In this document: piece after piece, positions 1 through 6,536 of the stretch
Layout: every line of letters begins with the position of its first letter
Position numbering within the stretch: position 1 is the first letter of the stretch
Assembly (NCBI GenBank): GCA_903835275.1
Contig: CAILMK010000196.1
Span: 1-6,585, forward strand
Direction of reading: 5' to 3'
Length of the DNA stretch: 6,585 nucleotides
Source of the DNA: an uncultured bacterium
GTDB lineage: Bacteria; Bacteroidota; Bacteroidia; CAILMK01
Notes under the pieces: model-generated
Database searches by the model: none
Seen by the model: the letters and a program-made list of their open reading frames with translations, nothing else
What the model was told of the DNA's origin: nothing
Program-made: the position numbers and the translations under genes

Positions 1-1363
1 GATCTTTGAAAATTTTCTTTCTCCGAAAAAAGTTAAGATGGACCCTGCCGGAAGTAACTGGAGAATAAAAATGCGTACTACCGGGCACGGTTTCGGAGGT
101 ACGGATGATTGTGCTGAATTTTGTCCGCGCTTGCACAGTATGGATGTGAATGGAGTTACCCGTTTTGCAGATACAATGTTCCGTTATGATTGCAGCCTGA
201 ATCCTGTTTCTGCACAGGGTGGTACTTGGATTTACAGCAGGTCCAACTGGTGTCCCGGTTCTTCAGTAAAAACATACGATTATGAATTGACGCCTTATGT
301 TAAGGCCGGTGATAGCGTAACACTTGATTATAATGTACAACCGTATACCTGGAACGGCGTTGGCACAACTCCTTACTACGATATTGAAACACAATTGGTG
401 ACTTACGGTCCTCCGAATTTTAAAACTGATGCAGCAGTGGAAGATATTATTGCTCCATCCAATGCGGATATTTATAAAAGGATGAATCCGGTTTGCGGCG
501 GTCCGAAAATTCTTATTAAAAATAATGGCAGCGATCCTTTGACTTCAGTAGACATTAGTTATGGAGTTGAGGGAACAACACCTTATCTATATCACTGGAC
601 GGGCAGCTTGAATTTCCTCGATACCCAAACAGTGCATCTGCCCGATATGAACTGGACAGGAGCCTCTAATATATTTAAGGTTTCCCTGAGTAATCCCAAT
701 GGAGTTACAGATGAATATACGGCAGATGATGTGATGAGTACCTATTATACTCTGCCTCCGTCTCTCGCATCACAATTTATAATTATCCTGCATACCAATA
801 ATGATCCGGCGGATAATTCCTATACTCTCAGGAACGCTTATGGTGGAGTGATACTTAACAGGTCAGGTTTTAGTGCAAACACAACGTATAGGGATACCAT
901 GAATTTGAAAGACGGATGTTATACGCTTGAACTGACTGACCTCGGCGGGGATGGATTGGATTGGTGGGGAAATCCTGCGCAAGGTTCAGGGTATTTTGAT
1001 ATCAGGAAAATAAAAGGCGGTTACTACGAGCAATTCGGAACTGATTTCGGCTCGCAAATATATTATCAGTTTACTGTCGGTTCCTTTGCAAACGGAATTG
1101 CAGACACTAAACAACCCGTCATAAATATGGCAGTTTATCCTAATCCGAATGATGGTAATTTCAATATCTCCATCGGCTTGCCACAACGTGAAAAAATAAC
1201 AATTTCCGTGCTGGATGCATTCGGCAGGGAAGTATTAACACAACATGAGGAAATGGATGCAGGGGATATTCCACTGCAACTGAATACCGTTGCGAAAGGA
1301 TGGTATATCGTGAAACTAAGCACGCAGGAAGGAATCTATTGTAAGAAGGTTTTTGTGAAATAG
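1..1363 (+). CDS. Secreted PNGase F-like protein with T9SS sorting domain (5' end outside the window)
   Basis: The frame is open from base 2 and enters from the left. The residues before the first ATG (position 38) continue the domain alignment, so that ATG is internal. Numbering from it, residues ~1-125 match the C-terminal domain of peptide-N-glycosidase F, which cleaves the glycosylamine bond between N-glycans and Asn. The CAEFC motif (25-29) carries Glu27, equivalent to PNGase F Glu206. Cys25/29 and Cys52/72 match its C204-C208 and C231-C252 disulfides, and the NPV...GTWIYSRSNWCPG segment is also shared. The other catalytic acids of PNGase F (Asp60, Glu118) would lie upstream, outside the window, so activity cannot be judged. 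Residues ~130-235 look like an adhesion-type beta-sandwich. Residues ~245-348 form a second beta domain with DGCYTLELTDLGGDG. Residues ~365-441 (VYPNPNDGNF...GWYIVKL...KKVFVK) are a type A T9SS sorting domain, implying outer-membrane translocation and then release or surface attachment. The PNGase-like and sorting-domain assignments are strong; the middle domains are tentative. Confidence 0.88.
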   Translation, partial: IFENFLSPKKVKMDPAGSNWRIKMRTTGHGFGGTDDCAEFCPRLHSMDVNGVTRFADTMFRYDCSLNPVSAQGGTWIYSRSNWCPGSSVKTYDYELTPYVKAGDSVTLDYNVQPYTWNGVGTTPYYDIETQLVTYGPPNFKTDAAVEDIIAPSNADIYKRMNPVCGGPKILIKNNGSDPLTSVDISYGVEGTTPYLYHWTGSLNFLDTQTVHLPDMNWTGASNIFKVSLSNPNGVTDEYTADDVMSTYYTLPPSLASQFIIILHTNNDPADNSYTLRNAYGGVILNRSGFSANTTYRDTMNLKDGCYTLELTDLGGDGLDWWGNPAQGSGYFDIRKIKGGYYEQFGTDFGSQIYYQFTVGSFANGIADTKQPVINMAVYPNPNDGNFNISIGLPQREKITISVLDAFGREVLTQHEEMDAGDIPLQLNTVAKGWYIVKLSTQEGIYCKKVFVK

Positions 1364-1385
1364 ATTTATAGAACAAATATTTTTC

Positions 1386-1416
1386 TAAAGCGAGGGGTTT
1401 TACACCCCTCGCTTTG
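1386..1416 (+). terminator. Strong hairpin after the PNGase-like gene, probable terminator
   Basis: AAAGCGAGGGGT (1387-1398) pairs perfectly with ACCCCTCGCTTT (1404-1415) around a 5-base loop, a 12-bp stem starting 23 bases after the stop codon. The 3' arm ends in TTT but no long U-tract follows. On the other strand the stem is followed by TTTAGAAAAATATTT, which is more terminator-like. It most likely ends or attenuates transcription from the first gene. Only about 25 bases separate it from the next start codon, so it could also act as an mRNA-end or processing structure for a read-through transcript. Confidence 0.6.
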
Positions 1417-1440
1417 TATCGAATTTCCGATTAACAAACA

Positions 1441-2607
1441 ATGAAAGCCCGCCTCACTAAAATACTCACTGATCCACGTTTTATTTTCGCGGTCTATTGT
1501 ATAGTTGCCATCGTGGCAACCATTACGCAGATATTAAAAAACAATCCGGATAATCCCTGGTCTTCGTATAATAATTTCCTGATCTTTAAAACTTCATTTC
1601 AGCATCTTGTTTCAAGAGGGGATCTGTATCAGTTATGGCCCGCCGATCATCAGGATTATTATAAATATAGTCCTACGTTTGCATTGCTGATGGCCCCTTT
1701 TTCATGGATGAATATTTGGGTGGGCTTATCTATTTGGAATCTTATTAATGCCCTGGCTCTTTATTTTGCAATAGCAAATTCCAGGTTTGCTGTGAGCAAA
1801 CTCAAATCCTATATGCTGTGGTTTGTTTTACTGGAGTTATTAACTTCCATGCAAAGCTCGCAGAGCAACGGGCTCATGGCGGCATTAATGATTTTCGGAT
1901 TTAATAAAATGGAGGATAAAAAGCCTTTTTTAGCCGCCTTGTTTTTATGTCTCGGTTTTTACATAAAGATATTTAGCCTTGCAGGATTTATAATTCTATT
2001 GTTTTATCCTGAGCGGTTTAAGGCGATATTTTATTCAGCGATATGGATGCTCATTTTATTTCTGTTGCCTCTTGTTGCAATTCCTTATTCACAATTGATT
2101 TTCCTGTATAAAAGCTGGTTGCATTTGCTGGCAGATGATCATTCCGCTTCCGTAGGATTTTCGGTGATGGGGTGGTTGCATACGTGGTTCAATTTGAATC
2201 CTGATAAAATGTTTCTCGCTGTAGGCGGACTGATATTATTATTGCTGCCACTTGCAAGGATAAAACAATACCGGCAATTTCAATTCCGAATGATGATGCT
2301 TGCGTCCATTCTTGTATGGGTGATTATTTTCAATCATAAAGCGGAATCACCGACGTTTGTCGTTGCAATGTCAGGAATTGCAATATGGTATTTCAGTGGA
2401 AAACGGAGTATGATTGATACCATTCTTGTATGCCTGGCATTTATATTTACTTCACTTTCGCCGACTGATCTTTTCCCTGCTTATATCCGTTGGCATCTTG
2501 TAGTTCCGTATGTACTGAAAGCAGTGCCATGTATTTTTATATGGGTAAGGATTTTCTATGAACTAATGTCAAGGAATTTTGACAAACATTTGAAAGTAGC
2601 GGAATAA
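1441..2607 (+). CDS. GT87/DUF2029-type polytopic membrane glycosyltransferase
   Basis: A 388-residue integral membrane protein with about 10-12 hydrophobic segments (TM1 near residues 14-32, the last near 352-375). It carries the segment typical of Bacteroidota DUF2029/GT87 proteins: NNFLIFKTSFQHL (44-56), DLYQLWP (61-67) and YYKYSPTF (73-80) in the first large periplasmic loop, QSNGL (141-145), and FNHKAESPTFVVA (297-309). GT87 enzymes, for example mycobacterial mannosyltransferases, are GT-C fold enzymes that transfer a sugar from a polyprenyl-phosphate donor on the outer face of the inner membrane. Donor and acceptor here are unknown. The ATG at 1441 is preceded by an A-rich leader (ATTAACAAACA) with no Shine-Dalgarno, as is normal in Bacteroidota. 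The length is typical for the family. The gene stands alone between the upstream hairpin and the convergent repeat region. No clear TAnnTTTG promoter was found in the short gap, so partial read-through from the upstream gene is possible. Confidence 0.82.
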   Translation: MKARLTKILTDPRFIFAVYCIVAIVATITQILKNNPDNPWSSYNNFLIFKTSFQHLVSRGDLYQLWPADHQDYYKYSPTFALLMAPFSWMNIWVGLSIWNLINALALYFAIANSRFAVSKLKSYMLWFVLLELLTSMQSSQSNGLMAALMIFGFNKMEDKKPFLAALFLCLGFYIKIFSLAGFIILLFYPERFKAIFYSAIWMLILFLLPLVAIPYSQLIFLYKSWLHLLADDHSASVGFSVMGWLHTWFNLNPDKMFLAVGGLILLLLPLARIKQYRQFQFRMMMLASILVWVIIFNHKAESPTFVVAMSGIAIWYFSGKRSMIDTILVCLAFIFTSLSPTDLFPAYIRWHLVVPYVLKAVPCIFIWVRIFYELMSRNFDKHLKVAE

Positions 2608-2627
2608 TATTAATTGAGCTTCTCAAA

Positions 2628-2655
2628 TGAATCCGAAGGATTCACACCTTTATAG
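2628..2655 (+). repeat. REP-like palindromic unit 1 (plus orientation)
   Basis: A 7-bp perfect stem TGAATCC/GGATTCA with loop GAA (2628-2644) is followed by the tail C-ACCTTTATAG (2645-2655). The tail matches that of unit 3, read on the opposite strand, over 10 of 10 bases. The unit begins 20 bases after the stop codon of the GT87 gene. Confidence 0.6.
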
Positions 2656-2661
2656 TAATGT

Positions 2662-2695
2662 TGTTTGGATAAAGAGTTCGACCCCATCGGGGTCG
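2662..2695 (-). repeat. REP-like palindromic unit 2 (minus orientation)
   Basis: Read on the minus strand, a 7-bp perfect stem CGACCCC/GGGGTCG with loop GAT (2695-2679) is followed by the tail AACTCTTTATCCAAACA (2678-2662). The tail is a diverged version of that of unit 3 (AACCTTTATAGAAACA), keeping CTTTAT and AAACA. The stem sequence is unrelated, but stem length, 3-base loop and tail distance are the same. No T-tract follows the stem on either strand, so a simple terminator role is not supported. Confidence 0.55.
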
Positions 2696-2712
2696 CACGG
2701 AATGGGCTATTT

Positions 2713-2747
2713 ATGTTTCTATAAAGGTTTAATCCCTTCGGGATTAA
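2713..2747 (-). repeat. REP-like palindromic unit 3, overlapping the end of the minus-strand gene
   Basis: Read on the minus strand, an 8-bp perfect stem TTAATCCC/GGGATTAA with loop GAA (2747-2729) is followed by ACCTTTATAGAAACAT (2728-2713). The loop equals that of unit 1 and the tail is shared with units 1 and 2. The unit lies inside the coding region: it encodes the final residues INPEGIKPL, and its tail supplies the TAG stop codon at 2721-2719. Confidence 0.6.
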
Positions 2748-3612
2748 TATGAGCAATCCCTTGCCCCATTTCCCTGAAATCATCCTTCAATATTCTATCA
2801 TACGGAAATAAAAAGATCAGTAGCACCAAAGGTGCGATCCAGAATATTGCACCTATGAATATAATATTCATGATATGAAAGATCATCAGTGAAAATAATG
2901 TAAATCGAAAATATTTATAATTAATCGCTGAAAGAAAAGCAGTGAACATCACAATGGTAATTGCCCAAAATGCAATTTCAGGTAATACCGGAATGGATAA
3001 AATAGATGCTTCCCAGTTAAAAGGAGTATTCATTAATGCATGTCCGTTGGCTGATGAGTATAACAAGGCTTTGGGAGCAGTCCAGTCTTCTCCGGGAGAG
3101 CCTTTTACTAAATCAAAAAGCACGTAAAATATTTTCCAGCTTGCGGATAGGGTGTAGGTAAAAAGTAATGTGCCAAAATACACCATATATGTTTTTGCAC
3201 GCGTTTTTATTTCATCTCCAATGGGTAGTTTTCTCTTGATGAATATAGCTACCAAAAATGATAGAATAAACAGGTGTCCTACATGGGACAGGTAGCCAAA
3301 GCTCCATGTTTCATTGTTTATCCATAACAGGCAAAGTACATGTAAAACCCGTATCCATAAAATATTTTTAAATTTGGATTGCAGCAATAAAATATTGGAG
3401 ATATATGCAAGTCCGAAAACAAGGTAGTAATAAAGTAATGACGGCATTCCGGGCGCAAATAACCTTCCGAAATATGTCATTGGCTCATATATCTCTTTCG
3501 GCCTTTGCGGAATGAAAATCCAGAGATGATACGTTATCCATGCAAGACTGAGGAAGTACAATACCTCAATGGCATAATAAGCATTAAAAACAAATTTTCT
3601 GTTTTCATTCAT
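2719..3612 (-). CDS. Polytopic membrane protein, tentatively HTTM-like
   Basis: With the ATG at 3612 this is a 297-residue protein with about 7-8 hydrophobic helices. That start is preferred because it lies two bases after the stop codon of the preceding gene; an in-frame ATG at 3666 would only add 18 residues read through that gene's end. Features seen include a GH in the fourth helix region (residue ~113), SASWKIFY (156-163) ahead of a polar loop with GSPGEDW, and a late FHIMN (245-249) followed by a long hydrophobic stretch. This pattern of a Lys in a helix, then a loop, then an FH helix loosely resembles HTTM proteins, the membrane part of vitamin K-dependent gamma-carboxylase relatives. 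The resemblance is from memory and weak; the function is unknown. It is the last gene of the GT39, small protein, membrane protein operon. Its final nine residues (INPEGIKPL) and stop codon come from a palindromic repeat element, so the tail is probably not part of the ancestral protein. Confidence 0.75.
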   Translation of the reverse strand: MNENRKFVFNAYYAIEVLYFLSLAWITYHLWIFIPQRPKEIYEPMTYFGRLFAPGMPSLLYYYLVFGLAYISNILLLQSKFKNILWIRVLHVLCLLWINNETWSFGYLSHVGHLFILSFLVAIFIKRKLPIGDEIKTRAKTYMVYFGTLLFTYTLSASWKIFYVLFDLVKGSPGEDWTAPKALLYSSANGHALMNTPFNWEASILSIPVLPEIAFWAITIVMFTAFLSAINYKYFRFTLFSLMIFHIMNIIFIGAIFWIAPLVLLIFLFPYDRILKDDFREMGQGIAHINPEGIKPL

Positions 3613-3614
3613 GG

Positions 3615-4058
3615 TTAGAAACGTAGTAGAGATGTTGTGTCGGTATATATATAATTTCCCTTGCAATATTCATCGAGGTCGTATGCTTCAGCTACGATTT
3701 CATATTGGTTATCACCCGGAAATAAAAATTTTCCAAGAGCCCTTGCGCGACGTTTTTTAGCTTGTTGATCCGAAAGTGAATCATTCAGAATGGCACGGAC
3801 AGCATAATAAAAATCATCGTCATCAAAACTTTTTCTGTCGATATTGCCAACCCGCTGAAAGCTCGTATCGGTGGATGTTTTTACATACAAATGCCATGCA
3901 ATTGTTTTTTTACTTAATCCGTCAGGGTGTGAATATAATTTATAGTCAAAAAAAGGATACAGCTCTCCCTTGCCCATTTTCAGGCTTACAACACTTGCGA
4001 ATGACAGGACAACAGCACACGCGGCAAGTATAATTGTATTTCTTAATTCTGCTTTCAT
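3615..4058 (-). CDS. Small membrane-anchored protein of unknown function
   Basis: A 147-residue protein whose family I do not recognise. Residues ~8-27 (TIILAACAVVLSFASVVSL region) form a single hydrophobic helix, either an uncleaved anchor or a signal sequence. The remaining ~120 residues are polar and, by the usual topology, extracytoplasmic. Visible features are YPFFDYKLYS (34-43) just after the helix, an acidic DDDD cluster (79-82 region), a basic KKRRAR run near residue 102, and only one Cys in the soluble part. The ATG overlaps the TGA of the upstream GT39-like gene as ATGA, and its TAA ends two bases before the next start, so it is translationally coupled on both sides. That tight packing suggests a working partner of the two flanking membrane proteins, perhaps a periplasmic or accessory subunit; this is inference. 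Confidence 0.82.
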   Translation of the reverse strand: MKAELRNTIILAACAVVLSFASVVSLKMGKGELYPFFDYKLYSHPDGLSKKTIAWHLYVKTSTDTSFQRVGNIDRKSFDDDDFYYAVRAILNDSLSDQQAKKRRARALGKFLFPGDNQYEIVAEAYDLDEYCKGNYIYTDTTSLLRF

Positions 4059-5455
4059 TGTTTTTTATACAGGCGCACATAGATCCGCGCTTTTTTATAT
4101 TCCTTAACAAGCATCCATTTGGTTTGCAATTCATCCAGTTCAGCATCACTGAAATCATTCATGATATTCGATTGGATAACGCAATTGTTTTTCGTAATGT
4201 CAAGTTCCGAAAAGCGACTGTAATCATCCGTGAGGTCAGTTTCGTGCAGGGTATATTTATTGGGAGAATTGGTCCCTATGCTATTATATGGAATTTGATG
4301 TTCATGTACATATTCTATCATTGCCTTGCGCAAGCCAAACCAGGGCAGGTGTGCAAGGGTACTATCCCAACCGGTAGCTATTTTCGGGGGATAGATCCAC
4401 AAATGTCCGGCAAGCAACATTACCAGCGAAAAACCAAAGGCAAGTGTTCTTTTTGTTCCTTCAAATACGGATAGTATGGAATAAAATACCAATGGTATGG
4501 TAAGAAGATAAAAGACCAAATAATAACGGTGACCAATCGGATTGGAAAATGGAATAAATGCAATTGATAAAATCACCAGTGGGATAAATGCTATTACAAA
4601 CATTTGCAGGAATTTTTTTTCCAGGATGATTTTCTTTTTTATTAATGCGGGCAATGCAAGCAGCATTACGATCCATAAGCCTATTCTGCCGAAGTCGGCA
4701 CACCTCCAACCTATGATTACAATATTCCGTAGCATTCCACCAATTCCCAAAACTTTTCTCTGCACAGTAAAAGCTTCCGATGGAGTCATAAACCACCAAC
4801 CTGTTTTTGCATGATGGTAGGTATACCATGCTGTGCAAACTATTCCGGCCAGTATAAATGGAATGAATTGAAGAAGTATTGTTTTGGTTTTTTCTTCCGA
4901 TATTTTTAATCTGCCATAATTCAACACAAGCGATGTGACGAATAATGCGGAAACGCAAATAGCCCCTCTTGTACTTATCAGTGATAGTCCTATGAGTGCT
5001 GGTAGTAGCAACCATACCTGTCTTTTTAATATCGAGTTCAAAGCAAGCAAATAGAAAAACACCAGTACAATTTCATAGGAGACCTGGCTGCACTGTGCCA
5101 GTAAGGTAGGTTCAAATGCTATCAAGATCAGGCAAAGGTCGCGATGTCTTTCTTCAATAAATGTACTGATGAACCTGAAAAGTTGCCAGTAAATTCCCAC
5201 GGCAAACGGAAGAATTGCAAGGTGGGCTGCAAAAAGATTTTTACCGAATATTTGCCAGACAATTGAAAGGTAATAACTGAAGACCGGTGCATGTCCTGCA
5301 TCCATTTCCCGGGGCAGGATAAAATTTCCAAAGCCTTTATCATAAAACCATTGTGCGAGGATAGAGTGATAGGTGGTATCGCCAAAGAAAGGATTATCCC
5401 TGGAAAGGAGAACGATCATTATCGGGAGAGCGAAAAAGGGAAGATACTTTTTCAT
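4055..5455 (-). CDS. GT39/ArnT-like membrane glycosyltransferase
   Basis: A 466-residue polytopic protein starting with a hydrophobic helix (MKKYLPFFALPIMIVLLS). The first periplasmic loop has DNPFFGDTTYH (20-30), then MDAGHAPVFSYYLSIVWQIFGKNLFAAH (51-78). This matches the layout of GT39/PMT_2 (ArnT-like) enzymes: an acidic residue in loop 1, a GHxP-type motif, then a helix ending in FG and a following helix. The second acidic position of the usual DE pair is replaced by the GD at 25-26, so the catalytic acid is presumed to be Asp26 or a neighbour. About 10-12 helices are followed by a soluble C-terminal region (~360-466). Family members transfer sugars from polyprenyl-phosphate donors to lipid A, proteins or other acceptors outside the inner membrane; the substrate here is not determinable. 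The protein is somewhat shorter than ArnT (~550). It is first in an operon with the small anchored protein (ATGA overlap) and the HTTM-like protein, and starts 51 bases after dusB. Confidence 0.8.
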   Translation of the reverse strand: MKKYLPFFALPIMIVLLSRDNPFFGDTTYHSILAQWFYDKGFGNFILPREMDAGHAPVFSYYLSIVWQIFGKNLFAAHLAILPFAVGIYWQLFRFISTFIEERHRDLCLILIAFEPTLLAQCSQVSYEIVLVFFYLLALNSILKRQVWLLLPALIGLSLISTRGAICVSALFVTSLVLNYGRLKISEEKTKTILLQFIPFILAGIVCTAWYTYHHAKTGWWFMTPSEAFTVQRKVLGIGGMLRNIVIIGWRCADFGRIGLWIVMLLALPALIKKKIILEKKFLQMFVIAFIPLVILSIAFIPFSNPIGHRYYLVFYLLTIPLVFYSILSVFEGTKRTLAFGFSLVMLLAGHLWIYPPKIATGWDSTLAHLPWFGLRKAMIEYVHEHQIPYNSIGTNSPNKYTLHETDLTDDYSRFSELDITKNNCVIQSNIMNDFSDAELDELQTKWMLVKEYKKARIYVRLYKKQ

Positions 5456-5469
5456 AGGAATTTACGCAG

Positions 5470-5477
5470 CAAAAATA
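5470..5477 (-). promoter_or_regulatory. Possible -7 box for the GT39-led operon
   Basis: The minus strand reads TATTTTTG, a full match to the Bacteroidota -7 consensus TAnnTTTG, 14 bases before the ATG at 5455. No convincing TTTG -33 element is seen at the expected distance, and the implied leader would be only about 8-10 bases. AT-rich chance matches are common. If it is not used, the operon would be read through from dusB, since no terminator is visible between them. Confidence 0.3.
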
Positions 5478-5506
5478 AGGGGAATAATGTGTAATGCAGC
5501 ATGGGC

Positions 5507-6496
5507 TTATGCCATCACCTCTGAAAAATGAGTTTTTATTTCATCCAGTAATGACAGTATTTCCACTTCGCTATTGGTGCGCACCAGTTTTTCACGATAG
5601 GGTTTGAAATGCGAAAAGCCTTTGAAATAGGAGTGATAATGCCTGCGCATCTCAAGGATTCCGAGGACAGGACCTTTCCAGCGGATACTTTCCAGCAAAT
5701 GTTGGCGGCAGGTACTTACCCTTTCTTCCAGTGTTGGAGCATTCAGGTATTCACCGGTGGCCATGAAATGTTTTATTTCACGAAATATCCACGGATAACC
5801 TATGGATGCCCTTCCTATCATGATACCATCCACTCCAAAGCGGTTGCGGTTGGACATTGCCTGTTCGGGAGTTTCCACATCTCCGTTACCGAAGATCGGA
5901 ATGCGTATCCTTGGATTCTTTTTTATTTCCCCGATGAGGTCCCAGTTTGCCTCGCCTTTATACATCTGTACGCGGGTTCTTCCGTGTACGGTCAGGGCTT
6001 CAATGCCTATATCCTGCAGCCTTTCTGCCACTTCACCAACATTCTTGGTGCTTTCATCCCAGCCAAGGCGCGTTTTTACTGTTACAGGTAGATGAGTAGC
6101 CTGTACAATGGCGGAAGTCATCGCTACCATTTTCGGAATATCCTTAAGGATTCCTGCTCCGGCACCCTTGCAGGCAACCGCTTTAACAGGGCATCCGTAA
6201 TTTATATCGATTAGGTCAGGATTTACTTCTGTGGCAATAACAGCAGATTCGCGCATGCTTTCAATATCACTCCCGAATATCTGTATCCCAATAGGGCGTT
6301 CATATTCAAAAATGTCCAGTTTTTTGCGGCTTTTGGCAGCATTCCGGATCAGGCCTTCAGAGGAAATAAATTCCGTGTACATCATATCCGCACCGTTTTG
6401 CTTGCAAACAGCACGAAACGGAGGGTCGCTTACATCCTCCATGGGAGCAAGTAAGAGAGGAAATTCTCCCAGATCTATATCACGAATTTTTACCAA
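5507..6496 (-). CDS. dusB: tRNA-dihydrouridine synthase DusB
   Basis: A 329-residue, full-length FMN/NADPH-dependent enzyme that reduces uridine to dihydrouridine in the tRNA D-loop, in the cytoplasm. The TIM barrel opens with LLLAPMEDVSDPPFR (14-28). INYGCPVKAVACKGAGAGIL (98-117) contains the catalytic Cys102. VKTRLGWDE (140-148) supplies the flavin-contacting Lys141, and VHGRTRVQMYKGEANWDLI (170-188) the His171/Arg173 motif. IFGNGDV (201-207) and GIMIGRASIGYPWIF (224-238) bind the FMN phosphate. A helical C-terminal domain follows (~245-329). The motif wording fits DusB rather than DusA or DusC. The start is TTG at 6496-6494, giving MVKI, the usual beginning of Bacteroidota DusB as I recall it. 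The nearest ATG (6501-6499) is out of frame and stops after three codons. Upstream in frame there is a stop (TAG, 6517-6515) with no ATG between. It is followed 51 bases later by the GT39-like gene on the same strand. Confidence 0.96.
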   Translation of the reverse strand: MVKIRDIDLGEFPLLLAPMEDVSDPPFRAVCKQNGADMMYTEFISSEGLIRNAAKSRKKLDIFEYERPIGIQIFGSDIESMRESAVIATEVNPDLIDINYGCPVKAVACKGAGAGILKDIPKMVAMTSAIVQATHLPVTVKTRLGWDESTKNVGEVAERLQDIGIEALTVHGRTRVQMYKGEANWDLIGEIKKNPRIRIPIFGNGDVETPEQAMSNRNRFGVDGIMIGRASIGYPWIFREIKHFMATGEYLNAPTLEERVSTCRQHLLESIRWKGPVLGILEMRRHYHSYFKGFSHFKPYREKLVRTNSEVEILSLLDEIKTHFSEVMA

Positions 6497-6536
6497 AACA
6501 TTGAAGTTTAAGCCCTATTTAGTATAATTTGCATTA

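Noticed and set aside
38..40. ATG at 38 as the real start of the first gene
   Set aside because: The frame is open to the left edge and the upstream residues (NFLSPKKVK...) continue the PNGase F-like domain; there is also no signal peptide after this ATG, which a T9SS cargo requires.
2679..2695. Hairpin CGACCCC-ATC-GGGGTCG as a bidirectional terminator
   Set aside because: No T-tract follows it on either strand, and it shares its tail design with the two neighbouring palindromes, so a repeat-element origin explains it better; it may still protect mRNA 3' ends.
2628..2747. CRISPR array
   Set aside because: The three palindromes have different sequences, alternate in orientation and have no uniform spacers.
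3613..3666. Longer start (ATG at 3666) for the HTTM-like gene
   Set aside because: The extra 18 residues are only an out-of-frame reading of the end of the upstream gene; the ATG at 3612 sits two bases after that gene's stop codon, as expected for coupled genes.
4034..5015. Open frames of 146 residues (+, 4034-4474) and 184 residues (-, 4461-5015) within the GT39-like gene
   Set aside because: Their translations lack domain features and overlap the coherent membrane protein in other frames.
5609..6091. Long open frames on the plus strand opposite dusB (5609-6091 and 5802-6095)
   Set aside because: They lie entirely within a well-supported conserved enzyme gene on the other strand and encode no recognisable protein; they are antisense shadows.
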